A stretch of DNA of 9,986 bases from SLLG01 sp964403935 (GCA_964403935.1 CAYOIB010000091.1:1-9986); one strand, 5' to 3'. Counted from the stretch's first letter, positions 1 to 6,952 are shown. Made by a program: numbers and translations. Notes: generated from the letters alone by a model not told the origin.

Positions 1-29
1 CAAATAACTTCATCAAAATCATCTTCTGT

Positions 30-60
30 CAACTTAATAGACTCTGTGTCTATTAAGTTG
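30..60 (+). terminator. Perfect 13-bp hairpin, candidate rho-independent terminator
   Basis: CAACTTAATAGAC (30-42) is the exact reverse complement of GTCTATTAAGTTG (48-60), leaving a 5-nt loop TCTGT. The plus-strand sequence directly after the stem, GTTTTCTTTC, is T-rich, so the element would best terminate a plus-strand transcript entering from the left of the window. On the minus strand, where the VOC gene ends at 104, no T-run follows, so it is a poorer terminator in that direction, although the hairpin could still stabilise that mRNA's 3' end. The stem is AT-rich, unlike the surrounding DNA. It could instead be a protein-binding palindrome. Confidence 0.45.
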
Positions 61-89
61 GTTTTCTTTCGGGGGGTTTTCTTTCGGGG
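60..89. repeat. Perfect 15-nt tandem duplication
   Basis: GGTTTTCTTTCGGGG occurs twice back to back (60-74 and 75-89) with no mismatch. It directly abuts the 13-bp hairpin, sharing base 60 with it. The 15-nt period keeps reading frame; on the minus strand one frame reads Pro-Arg-Lys-Lys-Thr twice. Whether this is coding is unknown. Confidence 0.9.
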
Positions 90-103
90 AGTCAGTAAGA
101 GGG

Positions 104-523
104 TTAGATTTCGCAGACGCCGCCGAGGATCTGGAGGCTGTTGTTGGTGTATTGTTGAAATTCAATGCGAATGTTGTCGGGTCCGGTGATCCAGAACTGA
201 TGGGTGTTGTCGGCTCCGAGAGTCACATCCTCGGGTTCGCCGCCGATGTCGCTCAGTCTTTGGTGTTCGGCTTGAATATCATCTGTTTCCAAGCAAAAGT
301 GGGCCAGGGGGTGTCGGTCGGCATCCTCCTCAAGTTTTTCTGCTGGAAAGACCTCAATGAATTGGTTGGGAGCTGCTTCGAGGTAGAAGCCATGGGGTTC
401 TCCGTTACGGATGAAGTCAAAGGCTTTGCGGAAGCCGAGCAGTCCGCAGAAGAAAGCTTCGGTTACTTCGAGGTCGGTTGATTTGATGCAAACATGGGCG
501 AGGCGGCGGATATTTGTATTCAT
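104..523 (-). CDS. VOC (glyoxalase/bleomycin-resistance/dioxygenase fold) family protein
   Basis: This encodes a 139-residue cytosolic protein of the vicinal oxygen chelate family, the fold of glyoxalase I and related metal-dependent lyases, isomerases and dioxygenases. Two beta-alpha-beta-beta-beta modules are visible (about 5-60 and 72-125). The four positions that bind metal in glyoxalase I are all filled: His10 (LAHVCIKS), Glu57 (FIEVFP), His75 (LAHFCLE) and Glu121 (IRIEFQQY), so it is probably an active metalloenzyme. The length suits a single-domain member. I chose the ATG at 523 because homology-like sequence begins there; an in-frame ATG at 559 would add 12 unconvincing residues. No clear Shine-Dalgarno precedes either. 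The substrate cannot be read from sequence; lactoylglutathione lyase activity is only one possibility. It stands alone, diverging from glyQS across a 164-nt spacer. Confidence 0.85.
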   Translation of the reverse strand: MNTNIRRLAHVCIKSTDLEVTEAFFCGLLGFRKAFDFIRNGEPHGFYLEAAPNQFIEVFPAEKLEEDADRHPLAHFCLETDDIQAEHQRLSDIGGEPEDVTLGADNTHQFWITGPDNIRIEFQQYTNNSLQILGGVCEI

Positions 524-687
524 GGTGGTGCATCGTGAGGTGGGGCTGTGTGGTGGCAACGGTGATTCTTGGGCTCATCAGCCTTGGGATGGCCCCTTCT
601 GGGGGGTCTTTGGTTTGTTGCATCCGTTTCCCCGGGGATCTCGGTGTGCTTGACCCTGACAGCGCGAGTTCGCAAGGTGAGCTGCTT
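524..687. other. Divergent spacer between VOC gene and glyQS, with attenuator-like hairpin
   Basis: This 164-nt spacer should hold promoters for both flanking genes, but I see no convincing -35/-10 pair on either strand. GGCCCC (591-596) can pair with GGGGTC (603-608), with one G-T pair and a 6-nt loop, and is followed by the T-rich plus-strand stretch TTTGGTTTGTTG. This resembles a weak terminator or attenuator in a glyQS leader, but the stem is only 6 bp. The reading frame upstream of glyQS stays open to 514, yet the encoded stretch is not GlyRS-like. Confidence 0.3.
674..680 (+). promoter_or_regulatory. Ribosome binding site fixing the glyQS start
   Basis: AAGGTGA lies 7 nt before the ATG at 688. 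It decides against the in-frame ATG at 514, which would add 58 residues that do not resemble glycyl-tRNA synthetase. Confidence 0.7.
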
Positions 688-2241
688 ATGTCTGAGAACA
701 CTGCTGACCCCCGGAAGGGTGTATCGATGGAAACACTGGTGGCGTTTTGTAAGCGCCGCGGGTTTGTTTTCCAGTCGAGTGAGATCTACGGCGGCTATGC
801 CGGCTTCTTCGATTACGGGCCGCTTGGTGTTGAGCTCAGGCGCAACTTAAAAGACGCGTGGTGGAAGGCGCTGGTGCATCAGCGGGACGATATTTTCGGC
901 CTGGATTCGAGCATTATCATGCACCCATCGATCTGGAAGGCGTCGGGTCACGTGGATGGTTTTGCGGATCCGATGGTAGATTGCCGTGAATCGAAGAAGC
1001 GCTATCGGGCGGACCAAATGTTTTTTGCTCCGGTGGTGGTTGCTGGAGAATGCATTGGCTACGTATCGGTCGAGGAGAAAGTCACGATGGAGGAGGAGGC
1101 AGCGGAGAAGGCTGATCTCCTCAAGCGCAAGCTGGGGAAGCAGGGTGAGCTGGAGCCGCTGGAGCTGCGTGATTACACGGAAGCCAAGCCGGAAGAGTAT
1201 GCGCTTATTCCGAGTCCGGCTACGGGCAAACCGGGATCGTTGACGGCCCCGCGCCAGTTCAACCTGATGTTTGAGACAAGGGTGGGTCCGTTGGCCGATG
1301 CTTCTTCTCTTTCCTATCTTCGTCCGGAAACCGCCCAAGGGATTTTTCAGAATTACAAGAATGTTGTCGATACGGGCCGGATGAAGATTCCGTTCGGCAT
1401 TGCTCAAATCGGGAAGGCCTTCCGCAACGAGATCACGCCGCGAAACTTCATTTTCCGTTCGCGTGAGTTCGAGCAGATGGAGCTCCAATATTTCATCGAT
1501 CCGGATGACTCGACGTGGCCTGAAGTTTACCGTTACTGGATTGACTGGTGTAAAAACTGGCTGCAGAGCATCGGAATCCCTGCTGCGATGGTGGGGGAGG
1601 ATGTGCATCCAGCGGAAAAGCTCTCGCACTATTCCAAAGGCACGACCGACCTGACCTTTGCCTTTCCCTTTGGGGCGCAGGAGCTTTGGGGGATCGCCTG
1701 CCGGGGCAATTTCGACCTGACACAGCACCAGAAGCACAGTGGCAAGTCGATGGAGTTCTTCGATGAGGTGCGCAAACAAGCGGGTAAGGAGCCCTTTCGC
1801 TACATTCCTCATGTGGTGGAGCCGTCACTCGGGTTGGACCGACTTTTCCTGGCCGTACTTACGGCGGCCTATCGGGAAGATGAGATCCCGAATGAGAAGG
1901 GGCAGCCGGAGAAGCGGGTTGTTCTCTCCCTCCACCCAAGTCTAGCGCCCTACAAGGTGGCGGTTTTTCCGCTTCTCAAGAACAAGCCTGAGCTTGTGGA
2001 AACGGCGAAAAAGCTCCGCACACAGCTCCGCAAGCGCTGGAACACCGACTGGGATGTGGCGGGCGCTATTGGTCGCCGCTACCGCCGACAAGATGAAATC
2101 GGAACGCCCTTTGGGATCACGGTGGACTTCGACACCATCGAAAAGGACAATGCCGTTACTATTCGTGATCGGGACACCACCGAACAGGTGCGGGTGTCCA
2201 TCGACAAGGTGGAAGCCTGGCTTGCCGAGCGTCTGGGCTGA
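688..2241 (+). CDS. glyQS: Glycine--tRNA ligase, homodimeric (alpha2) type
   Basis: The 517-residue protein charges tRNA-Gly with glycine using ATP in the cytosol. It is the single-chain homodimeric class II enzyme found in archaea, eukaryotes and many bacteria, not the two-gene alpha/beta enzyme of E. coli, and its length is close to that of the Thermus type. Visible landmarks are SGHVDGFADPMVDC (86-99), the family signature; RPETAQGIF (212-220); class II motif 2 around FRNEITPR (245-252) with RSREFE following; and motif 3 EPSLGLDRLF (378-387) with its Arg385. The C-terminal anticodon-binding domain runs from about 415 to 517 and includes RRYRRQDEIGTPFGITVD. The start is supported by AAGGTGA 7 nt upstream. 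It is a single-gene unit facing the lspA end; no broken motif or frameshift is seen. Confidence 0.97.
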   Translation: MSENTADPRKGVSMETLVAFCKRRGFVFQSSEIYGGYAGFFDYGPLGVELRRNLKDAWWKALVHQRDDIFGLDSSIIMHPSIWKASGHVDGFADPMVDCRESKKRYRADQMFFAPVVVAGECIGYVSVEEKVTMEEEAAEKADLLKRKLGKQGELEPLELRDYTEAKPEEYALIPSPATGKPGSLTAPRQFNLMFETRVGPLADASSLSYLRPETAQGIFQNYKNVVDTGRMKIPFGIAQIGKAFRNEITPRNFIFRSREFEQMELQYFIDPDDSTWPEVYRYWIDWCKNWLQSIGIPAAMVGEDVHPAEKLSHYSKGTTDLTFAFPFGAQELWGIACRGNFDLTQHQKHSGKSMEFFDEVRKQAGKEPFRYIPHVVEPSLGLDRLFLAVLTAAYREDEIPNEKGQPEKRVVLSLHPSLAPYKVAVFPLLKNKPELVETAKKLRTQLRKRWNTDWDVAGAIGRRYRRQDEIGTPFGITVDFDTIEKDNAVTIRDRDTTEQVRVSIDKVEAWLAERLG

Positions 2242-2302
2242 GCCATCGGGGTTGCCTATTTCCTGCAAAGGCGTCGCCCGGCAACGGTCGATGGCATTCT
2301 CA

Positions 2303-2336
2303 GGCGCGATCACGCCCCGCCGTGCCCATGCTTTTT
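2303..2336 (+). terminator. Possible weak glyQS terminator with T6 run
   Basis: The 128-nt convergent spacer between glyQS (stop at 2241) and lspA (stop at 2370) contains a small GGCG...CGCC stem (2303-2306 with 2313-2316) and, 14 nt later, a run of six T at 2331-2336. The stem does not abut the T-run, so it is not a textbook intrinsic terminator. No gene is seen in this spacer. Confidence 0.2.
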
Positions 2337-2369
2337 TGAGCTGAAGGGGACACGGCGATAGGCTTGTTT

Positions 2370-2906
2370 CTATGTATCCGCTTGGGAAAGCGGTTTGTTG
2401 GCGGAGGAGCGGAAAGCGATCCAGAAATAGAGGATGCCACCGATAACGATGCCGCTGTCAGCAACGTTGAAGGTGGGCCAGCGGTAGAATTGCAAATCGA
2501 CGTCGATGAAGTCGATCACATGGCCGTAGAGAAGGCGGTCGATTGCGTTGCCAAGAATGCCTGCTATGATGGGGCCGAAGACCCACTGCATGTGGGGTTT
2601 GTCCAGCTCGAGCTCGCGCCGGTAAAGAACCATCCCGACGAGAACAAGGAAAGCGGTGGAAATGAGCAGCCAGGAATGCCCCGCCAGGATGCCCCAGGCC
2701 GCTCCGGGATTCGTGGTATGGACGATGGAAAGAAAGCCTGGAATCAGCTCAATACCGCCGAAGGGTGGGTAGGCGTGCGGGCGGAAGCCTGAGCCATAGA
2801 CGATCCAAGCCTTGGTGAGGCGATCAAGAAGGGAGATCGAGAAGGCCAGCCAGATCAGGATGGAATAGTTCCTGAATCCGTTGCGGAGGCTATCAGTTAT
2901 CGCCAT
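2370..2906 (-). CDS. lspA: Lipoprotein signal peptidase (signal peptidase II)
   Basis: LspA is an inner-membrane aspartic protease that removes signal peptides from prolipoproteins after diacylglyceryl transfer. The 178-residue product shows the expected four hydrophobic segments (roughly 15-33, 76-95, 105-121 and 149-168). The two catalytic aspartates lie in conserved boxes: Asp123 in GNAIDRL and Asp150 in FNVADSGI. DRLTK (28-32) and NPGAAWG (66-72) are further family motifs. I chose the ATG at 2906, which gives normal family length; it overlaps the end of the dksA-like gene by 14 nt in another frame and lacks a clear Shine-Dalgarno, so translation is probably coupled to the upstream gene. 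The open frame continues to 3074, but that stretch is shadow of the upstream gene. Linkage of ileS and lspA is a familiar bacterial arrangement. Confidence 0.95.
   Translation of the reverse strand: MAITDSLRNGFRNYSILIWLAFSISLLDRLTKAWIVYGSGFRPHAYPPFGGIELIPGFLSIVHTTNPGAAWGILAGHSWLLISTAFLVLVGMVLYRRELELDKPHMQWVFGPIIAGILGNAIDRLLYGHVIDFIDVDLQFYRWPTFNVADSGIVIGGILYFWIAFRSSANKPLSQADT
2378..2393 (+). terminator. Hairpin in the lspA 3' end, possible plus-strand terminator
   Basis: CCGCTT (2378-2383) and AAGCGG (2388-2393) form a perfect 6-bp stem with a GGGA loop, followed on the plus strand by TTTGTT. It lies inside the last codons of lspA but could stop readthrough from convergent glyQS. The T-tract is short, so this is tentative. 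Confidence 0.3.
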
Positions 2907-3873
2907 CGTCGTCGCCGAAAGAGACCTCACCCGAGCTTTCGGCGAAGACAGTGCCGCTGCGTTGCAGGCGGCGACGGGATGTGCTCTCGTGTTGACGCTG
3001 GCCTTCCAGGGAGAACCGGGTGAAGGGCACTGCCTCAAGGCGTTCTTCCGAGATTGCTTCGCCCGTGATCTCACAAACGCCGTAGGTCCCTTCGTGAATG
3101 CGGCGGATGGCCGCCTCGATTTCCTTCAGGGCTTCCTGTTCGTTGGCGAGGAGGCTGAGGGCAAAGTCCCGATCAAAGTTATCGGTGCCGGCATCTGCTG
3201 AAGTCGAGATATCGCCGGCGTCCTCCTTCTGCGAACGCTTGAGCGTATCGTTGGAGTGTTGCATCAGACCGGTCTTCACCGAATGGCGCAACTCCGTGAG
3301 GAGTTCGTAATAGCGCTCCCATTGTTTGGGGACCGGGCGCTGGTACGTCTGCGTCGGGCCCCCGCTGAGGCCGAGAATATCCTCCAGGGAGGCCGCACTC
3401 CGTTTGCCGCTGCGCGGTTCACTTGCGTCGACGGCTGCAGGGCGGGTGGCGGTGCGGGTTGCTTCAGCTTCGGCTTCGGCGCGGGTGGTTTCCTCGAGTT
3501 CTTCCTTTTTGCGGTTGCTAAGGTGTTCGCGAACGTCGTCGAGGGTGAAGAAAATCGGCGGGTGGCGGCGCGACGGGACCTTGAAGATGGCCGGGGTTTC
3601 CCGGCGGTCACGGCGTGCGGCTACGGCCTGCGAAGTGGCTTCTGCCGGGGTGGTTGGCTGTTTCTCGGCCACTCCATTTGTTGGGGTGGCTGCGGCTTCT
3701 GAAGAACCGGGTTTTGGGCGAAGATTTTTGGTGGCGGGCTTCTTCATCGATGCGGTTTCGCCGGCTTGTGCCTTCTTTACCGCGGTTTTCCTGACCGCGG
3801 TTTTTTTGGTCGCGGTCTTTTTGACGGCGGACTTGGGTGCAGACTTTGATGCAGCTTTTTTCTTAGCAGACAT
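2893..3873 (-). CDS. DksA/TraR-family protein with histone-H1-like basic N-terminal tail
   Basis: The 326-residue protein has three parts. Residues 1-55 are Lys/Ala/Thr-rich with a 5-residue repeat (KKTAV, RKTAV and similar), like histone-H1-type or AlgP-type tails that bind DNA or RNA. Residues 56-183 look low-complexity and probably disordered, with RRHPPIFFTLDDVREHL (102-118) the most structured-looking part. Residues 184-300 match the TraR/DksA region: a coiled-coil stretch with DNFDRDFALSLL (231-242) at the expected tip position, then GTYGVCEITGEAI...RLEAVP. In DksA that last element is a four-Cys zinc finger; here only Cys267 remains, the others being Thr270, Ser288 and Gly291, so zinc is unlikely to be held the usual way. 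The end is acidic (GDDDGDN). DksA proteins modulate RNA polymerase through its secondary channel; a similar role here is inference. It lies 32 nt after ileS and overlaps lspA by 14 nt. The ATG at 3873 begins the basic tail; no Shine-Dalgarno is evident. Confidence 0.85.
   Translation of the reverse strand: MSAKKKAASKSAPKSAVKKTATKKTAVRKTAVKKAQAGETASMKKPATKNLRPKPGSSEAAATPTNGVAEKQPTTPAEATSQAVAARRDRRETPAIFKVPSRRHPPIFFTLDDVREHLSNRKKEELEETTRAEAEAEATRTATRPAAVDASEPRSGKRSAASLEDILGLSGGPTQTYQRPVPKQWERYYELLTELRHSVKTGLMQHSNDTLKRSQKEDAGDISTSADAGTDNFDRDFALSLLANEQEALKEIEAAIRRIHEGTYGVCEITGEAISEERLEAVPFTRFSLEGQRQHESTSRRRLQRSGTVFAESSGEVSFGDDDGDN
3779..3838. repeat. 15-nt imperfect tandem repeat coding the basic tail
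   Basis: Four successive 15-nt units are recognisable: ACCGCGGTTTTCCTG (3779), ACCGCGGTTTTTTTG (3794), GTCGCGGTCTTTTTG (3809) and a more divergent ACGGCGGACTTGGGT (3824). On the minus strand they encode the pentapeptide pattern of Lys-Lys/Arg-Thr/Ser-Ala-Val/Thr near the N terminus of the DksA-like protein. Such in-frame units are prone to gain or loss by slippage, so tail length may vary between relatives. Confidence 0.75.
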
Positions 3874-3905
3874 GGTGAGGGACGTAGTTGAAGGTGGTGC
3901 GTGGG

Positions 3906-6692
3906 TCAGGCGGTAAGGGCCTCGGCACAGCGAGGGCAGACCTCGGCCGATGCAGCGGATTCCAAAGCCGGGACCTTGCGCCAGCATCTCGGGCATCGGG
4001 TGCCATCGGCTTCTCGCGCATTGAGGGTGAGAGATGCCTCGGTTGTGGAATTGTTCAATGTCACTTCAGAGACAATAAAAAGTTCCGGGAGGATGGCCTG
4101 ATAGGCGCGCAGGCGCTGGAAGGCCGGGTCCTTGGGGCTGCCAACGATCTCAATACTTGCCTCGATGGATTTTCCAATGACTTTGGCGGTGCGCAGGGCT
4201 TCGAGCTTCTCATTCACTTGATCACGAAGTTCGAGCAAGGCTTCGATGTCGCTGGAGGCCGGCAAAGTGCGCCAGCTGCTGGGCACCTCAGGCCATGAGG
4301 CCTCGTGTACCGTCCTGGCTTTGCCGGGTTCGTCCGGAAGGAAGCCGAAGGCTTCATCCGCCGTGAATACGAGAAGTGGAGCCAGCATGCGCAGGAGGCA
4401 GTCGGCGTGATGGAAGAGGACAGTCTGCGCCGAGCGGCGTTCCGGGCCCTTCGCCTTCATTGTGTAAAGGCGGTCTTTGAGGAAGTCGTGGTAGCGCGAC
4501 GAGAGGGTGATGGTGAAATAGCGATTGAGCGCTTGGTGAACCCGGTGGAACTCGTAGGCGTCGTAAGCCGCGGTGACTTCATCAACAAGGGCGGCGAGTT
4601 GGGCCAAGGCCCACTGATCGAGCGGATTCAGCTCGTTTGGCGGGAGCGCGTGCCGTGACGGGACGAAGTCAAAAAGGTTTCCTAGCTGAAAGCGAAGAGA
4701 ATTCCGAACCGTCCGGTAGGCATCCCGGGTGGTCTGCATGATCTCGGTGGAGATCCCGACATCGTTGCGGTAGTCGGTGCTCGCCACCCACAGGCGGACG
4801 ACATCGGCCCCAAACTCCTCGATCAGTTTCTTTGGGGGGATGACATTGCCCATCGACTTGGACATCGCCTTGCCTTCGCCGTCGAGGACGAAACCATGCG
4901 TGAGAACCGTCTTGAAGGGTGCGTGGCCGCGTGCGCCGACCCCAAGAAGGAGGGAGCTTTGGAACCAGCCACGGTGCTGATCGCTTCCTTCCAGATAGAG
5001 ATCGGCAGGCGAATGGAGGCGATCGTCCTGCTCGAGAACAGCCACGTGGCTCGCGCCCGAATCAAACCAGACATCGAGAATATCGAACTCCTTCTCAAAG
5101 GCATCGGGCGCTGTTTCCCCAGTGTCCGGATGGACAAATCCTGCCGGGAGGAAGGCCTCGATCGGCTTCTCATACCATGCGTTTGTTCCGTGTTCGACGA
5201 CATGCTCGAGAAAGCGCTCAATGACGCGGGCGTCGAGGACAGATTGACCTGTTGCTTTTGAACGGATCGAAGGGATGGGGACGCCCCAGTGGCGCTGACG
5301 GCTCAGGCACCATTCCGGGCGGCGCTCAACCATCGAGCGGATGCGCTCGTACCCCCAGCGTGGGATCCATTCGACGGCGTTATCGATCGCGTCGATGGCT
5401 CGTTCACGCACCCCGCCATCGGCGAGTTCCATGAACCATTGTTCGGTGGCGCGGAAAATGATCGGGTGCTTACTGCGCCAGCTGAAAGGATATTCATGGC
5501 GGATCAACCGGTGCCCGAGAAGGAGGCCCTTCTTATCGAGTGCCTCGACGACCTTTGGATTGGCCTTGAAAACAAACTCGCCCTCCATCTCGGGGAATTC
5601 GGCGGTGTAGCAGCCCTTCGGGTCGACCGGGCAAAAGACCGGCAGACCGTATTGCCGCCCGATGGCGAAGTCGTCCGCTCCGTGCCCCGGGGCTGTGTGT
5701 ACGCAACCGGTGCCCTGGGCGAGCGTGACGTGCTCACCGAGCATAACGAGGCTCCGAACATCAGGGAAAAACGGATGGGCCGCTTCAGCCCGTTCGAGGG
5801 CGCGTCCCTGGAAAGTTGCAACGACGGGGAGGGGAGCGAAGCCACAGTCCTTCTCAAAGTTTTCCCGCAAGCCCTCCGCGACGATGAAGTGCCGCCCGTC
5901 CGGGGCGGCGAGGGCGACGTAGTCGAGGTCCGGGTGCAGGCAGATGCCGAGGTTGGCGGGCATGGTCCACGGGGTCGTCGTCCAGATGACAAAGGCGCAG
6001 TTCTTCAATCCTTGGAGGACTTCATGGCGCGCTTCGTCGAGGACTGGCATGGCCACGTAGATCGAGGGTGACTCGTGCTCGTGGTATTCGATTTCGGCTT
6101 CGGCCAGGGCCGTGCGGAAAATCGGATCCCAATGGACGGTTTTGAAACCTTTGCGCACGAGTCCTTTTTCGACCAAGGCCAGAAGGACGCGAAGGATGCC
6201 GGCCTCATAGCTCGGCTGGGTGGTGACGTAGGGACGGTCCCAGTCTCCGAGAATGCCGAGACGCTTGAACTGGTTCCGTTGTTCGGCGACCCACCCCTCG
6301 GCGTATTCGTGGCACAGCTTGCGCAGGGCAACCGGTTCCATCTCATGGATCTTGTCGCCTGCTTTCTTAAGAACCTGCTGCTCGATGGGAAGGCCGTGGC
6401 AATCCCACCCTGGGACGTAGGGGACGTAGTGCCCGCGCATCGTCTTGTAGCGCATGGCGATGTCCTTGAGCACCTTGTTCAGGGTGTGCCCCATGTGGAT
6501 GTCGCCGTTGGCGTAGGGCGGGCCGTCGTGGAGGATGAAAGGGACGGCGTCGCGGCGTCCATCAATGATGCGATGGTACAGGCTCTCGTCTTCCCAGGCC
6601 TGGAGGCGCTTGGGTTCACTGGTGGAAAGGTTGCCGCGCATCGGAAAATCCGTCTGCGGCAAGTTGAGGGTATCCTTGAATTCCTGTGCCAT
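3906..6692 (-). CDS. ileS: Isoleucine--tRNA ligase
   Basis: This 928-residue class I synthetase attaches isoleucine to tRNA-Ile in the cytosol and edits mischarged valine. The N-terminal region has PPYANGDIHMGH, whose HMGH (66-69) is the HIGH-type ATP site. The editing domain is expected from about 200 to 400. The second ATP signature reads GKAMSKS, the KMSKS loop being AMSKS at 609-613. LDVWFDSGASH lies in the catalytic core ahead of it. The C terminus ends in a four-Cys zinc site, Cys900, Cys903, Cys919 and Cys922 (CPRCW...CPRC), typical of bacterial-type IleRS, and total length is standard. I chose the ATG at 6692 (MAQEFKDTLNLPQTDF), where family-like sequence starts; the frame is open up to 6959, but those extra 89 residues are not IleRS-like. 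It is the first gene of the ileS, dksA-like, lspA cluster. A candidate promoter lies about 45-70 nt upstream. Confidence 0.97.
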   Translation of the reverse strand: MAQEFKDTLNLPQTDFPMRGNLSTSEPKRLQAWEDESLYHRIIDGRRDAVPFILHDGPPYANGDIHMGHTLNKVLKDIAMRYKTMRGHYVPYVPGWDCHGLPIEQQVLKKAGDKIHEMEPVALRKLCHEYAEGWVAEQRNQFKRLGILGDWDRPYVTTQPSYEAGILRVLLALVEKGLVRKGFKTVHWDPIFRTALAEAEIEYHEHESPSIYVAMPVLDEARHEVLQGLKNCAFVIWTTTPWTMPANLGICLHPDLDYVALAAPDGRHFIVAEGLRENFEKDCGFAPLPVVATFQGRALERAEAAHPFFPDVRSLVMLGEHVTLAQGTGCVHTAPGHGADDFAIGRQYGLPVFCPVDPKGCYTAEFPEMEGEFVFKANPKVVEALDKKGLLLGHRLIRHEYPFSWRSKHPIIFRATEQWFMELADGGVRERAIDAIDNAVEWIPRWGYERIRSMVERRPEWCLSRQRHWGVPIPSIRSKATGQSVLDARVIERFLEHVVEHGTNAWYEKPIEAFLPAGFVHPDTGETAPDAFEKEFDILDVWFDSGASHVAVLEQDDRLHSPADLYLEGSDQHRGWFQSSLLLGVGARGHAPFKTVLTHGFVLDGEGKAMSKSMGNVIPPKKLIEEFGADVVRLWVASTDYRNDVGISTEIMQTTRDAYRTVRNSLRFQLGNLFDFVPSRHALPPNELNPLDQWALAQLAALVDEVTAAYDAYEFHRVHQALNRYFTITLSSRYHDFLKDRLYTMKAKGPERRSAQTVLFHHADCLLRMLAPLLVFTADEAFGFLPDEPGKARTVHEASWPEVPSSWRTLPASSDIEALLELRDQVNEKLEALRTAKVIGKSIEASIEIVGSPKDPAFQRLRAYQAILPELFIVSEVTLNNSTTEASLTLNAREADGTRCPRCWRKVPALESAASAEVCPRCAEALTA

Positions 6693-6952
6693 GGCATCGG
6701 GGCGAAACGGAGTCCCGCCGGTGTGAGAACGCGCTGAAAATGGGTGTACCCCCCGGCAAGTCAAGTACTCGAAGCACCTCAAAGGCACCGCTGATTTACG
6801 TTCGCTGCCACAAGGCCCTTTGCGGCGGCGCGGGAGTGCACGGAAGGACGATCCGCATGGAGGTGGCAAGGGTGGGCGGGGCATTTGCTGCCTGAAGCTG
6901 AAAAGCTTTTCTTGCAACAGTCTCGCCAACTCTCCACCTTCGGTCGCTTCAT
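6693..6952. other. Divergent spacer between ileS and efp
   Basis: This 260-nt spacer should hold both promoters. Besides the candidate ileS promoter, it contains a perfect 12-nt palindrome GAAAAGCTTTTC (6900-6911), 41 nt before the efp ATG. No convincing promoter for efp and no Shine-Dalgarno were found, and no gene-like reading frame or RNA gene is apparent. The frame that stays open upstream of ileS has Pro/Arg-rich content typical of a non-coding GC-rich stretch. Confidence 0.5.
6737..6764 (-). promoter_or_regulatory. Candidate sigma-70-type promoter for the ileS cluster
   Basis: On the minus strand TTGACT (6764-6759) is followed, after 16 nt, by CATTTT (6742-6737). The -35 box matches consensus at five of six bases and the -10 box at four of six. 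Transcription would start near 6730, giving a leader of roughly 40 nt before the ileS ATG at 6692. Promoter rules for this lineage are not certain, so this is tentative. Confidence 0.4.

Noticed and set aside
514..687. 58-residue N-terminal extension of glycyl-tRNA synthetase
   Set aside because: The stretch resembles no GlyRS, while a good Shine-Dalgarno precedes the ATG at 688, which gives normal family length.
847..1812. Minus-strand open frame (321 codons) opposite glyQS
   Set aside because: Shadow of glyQS; no plausible start signal or domain, and an Arg/Leu/His-rich composition.
4854..4871. IleRS KMSKS loop reading AMSKS, as a possible loss-of-function change
   Set aside because: KAMSKS-type loops are common in working isoleucyl-tRNA synthetases; the catalytic second Lys (612) is present.
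5289..6071. Plus-strand open frame (260 codons) opposite ileS
   Set aside because: Antisense to the IleRS editing and core region, with no family features; ileS is unambiguous.
6693..6952. tRNA or small RNA gene in the ileS-efp spacer
   Set aside because: No cloverleaf, no T-loop GTTCGA-type motif in the right context and no strong hairpin followed by a T-run were seen.
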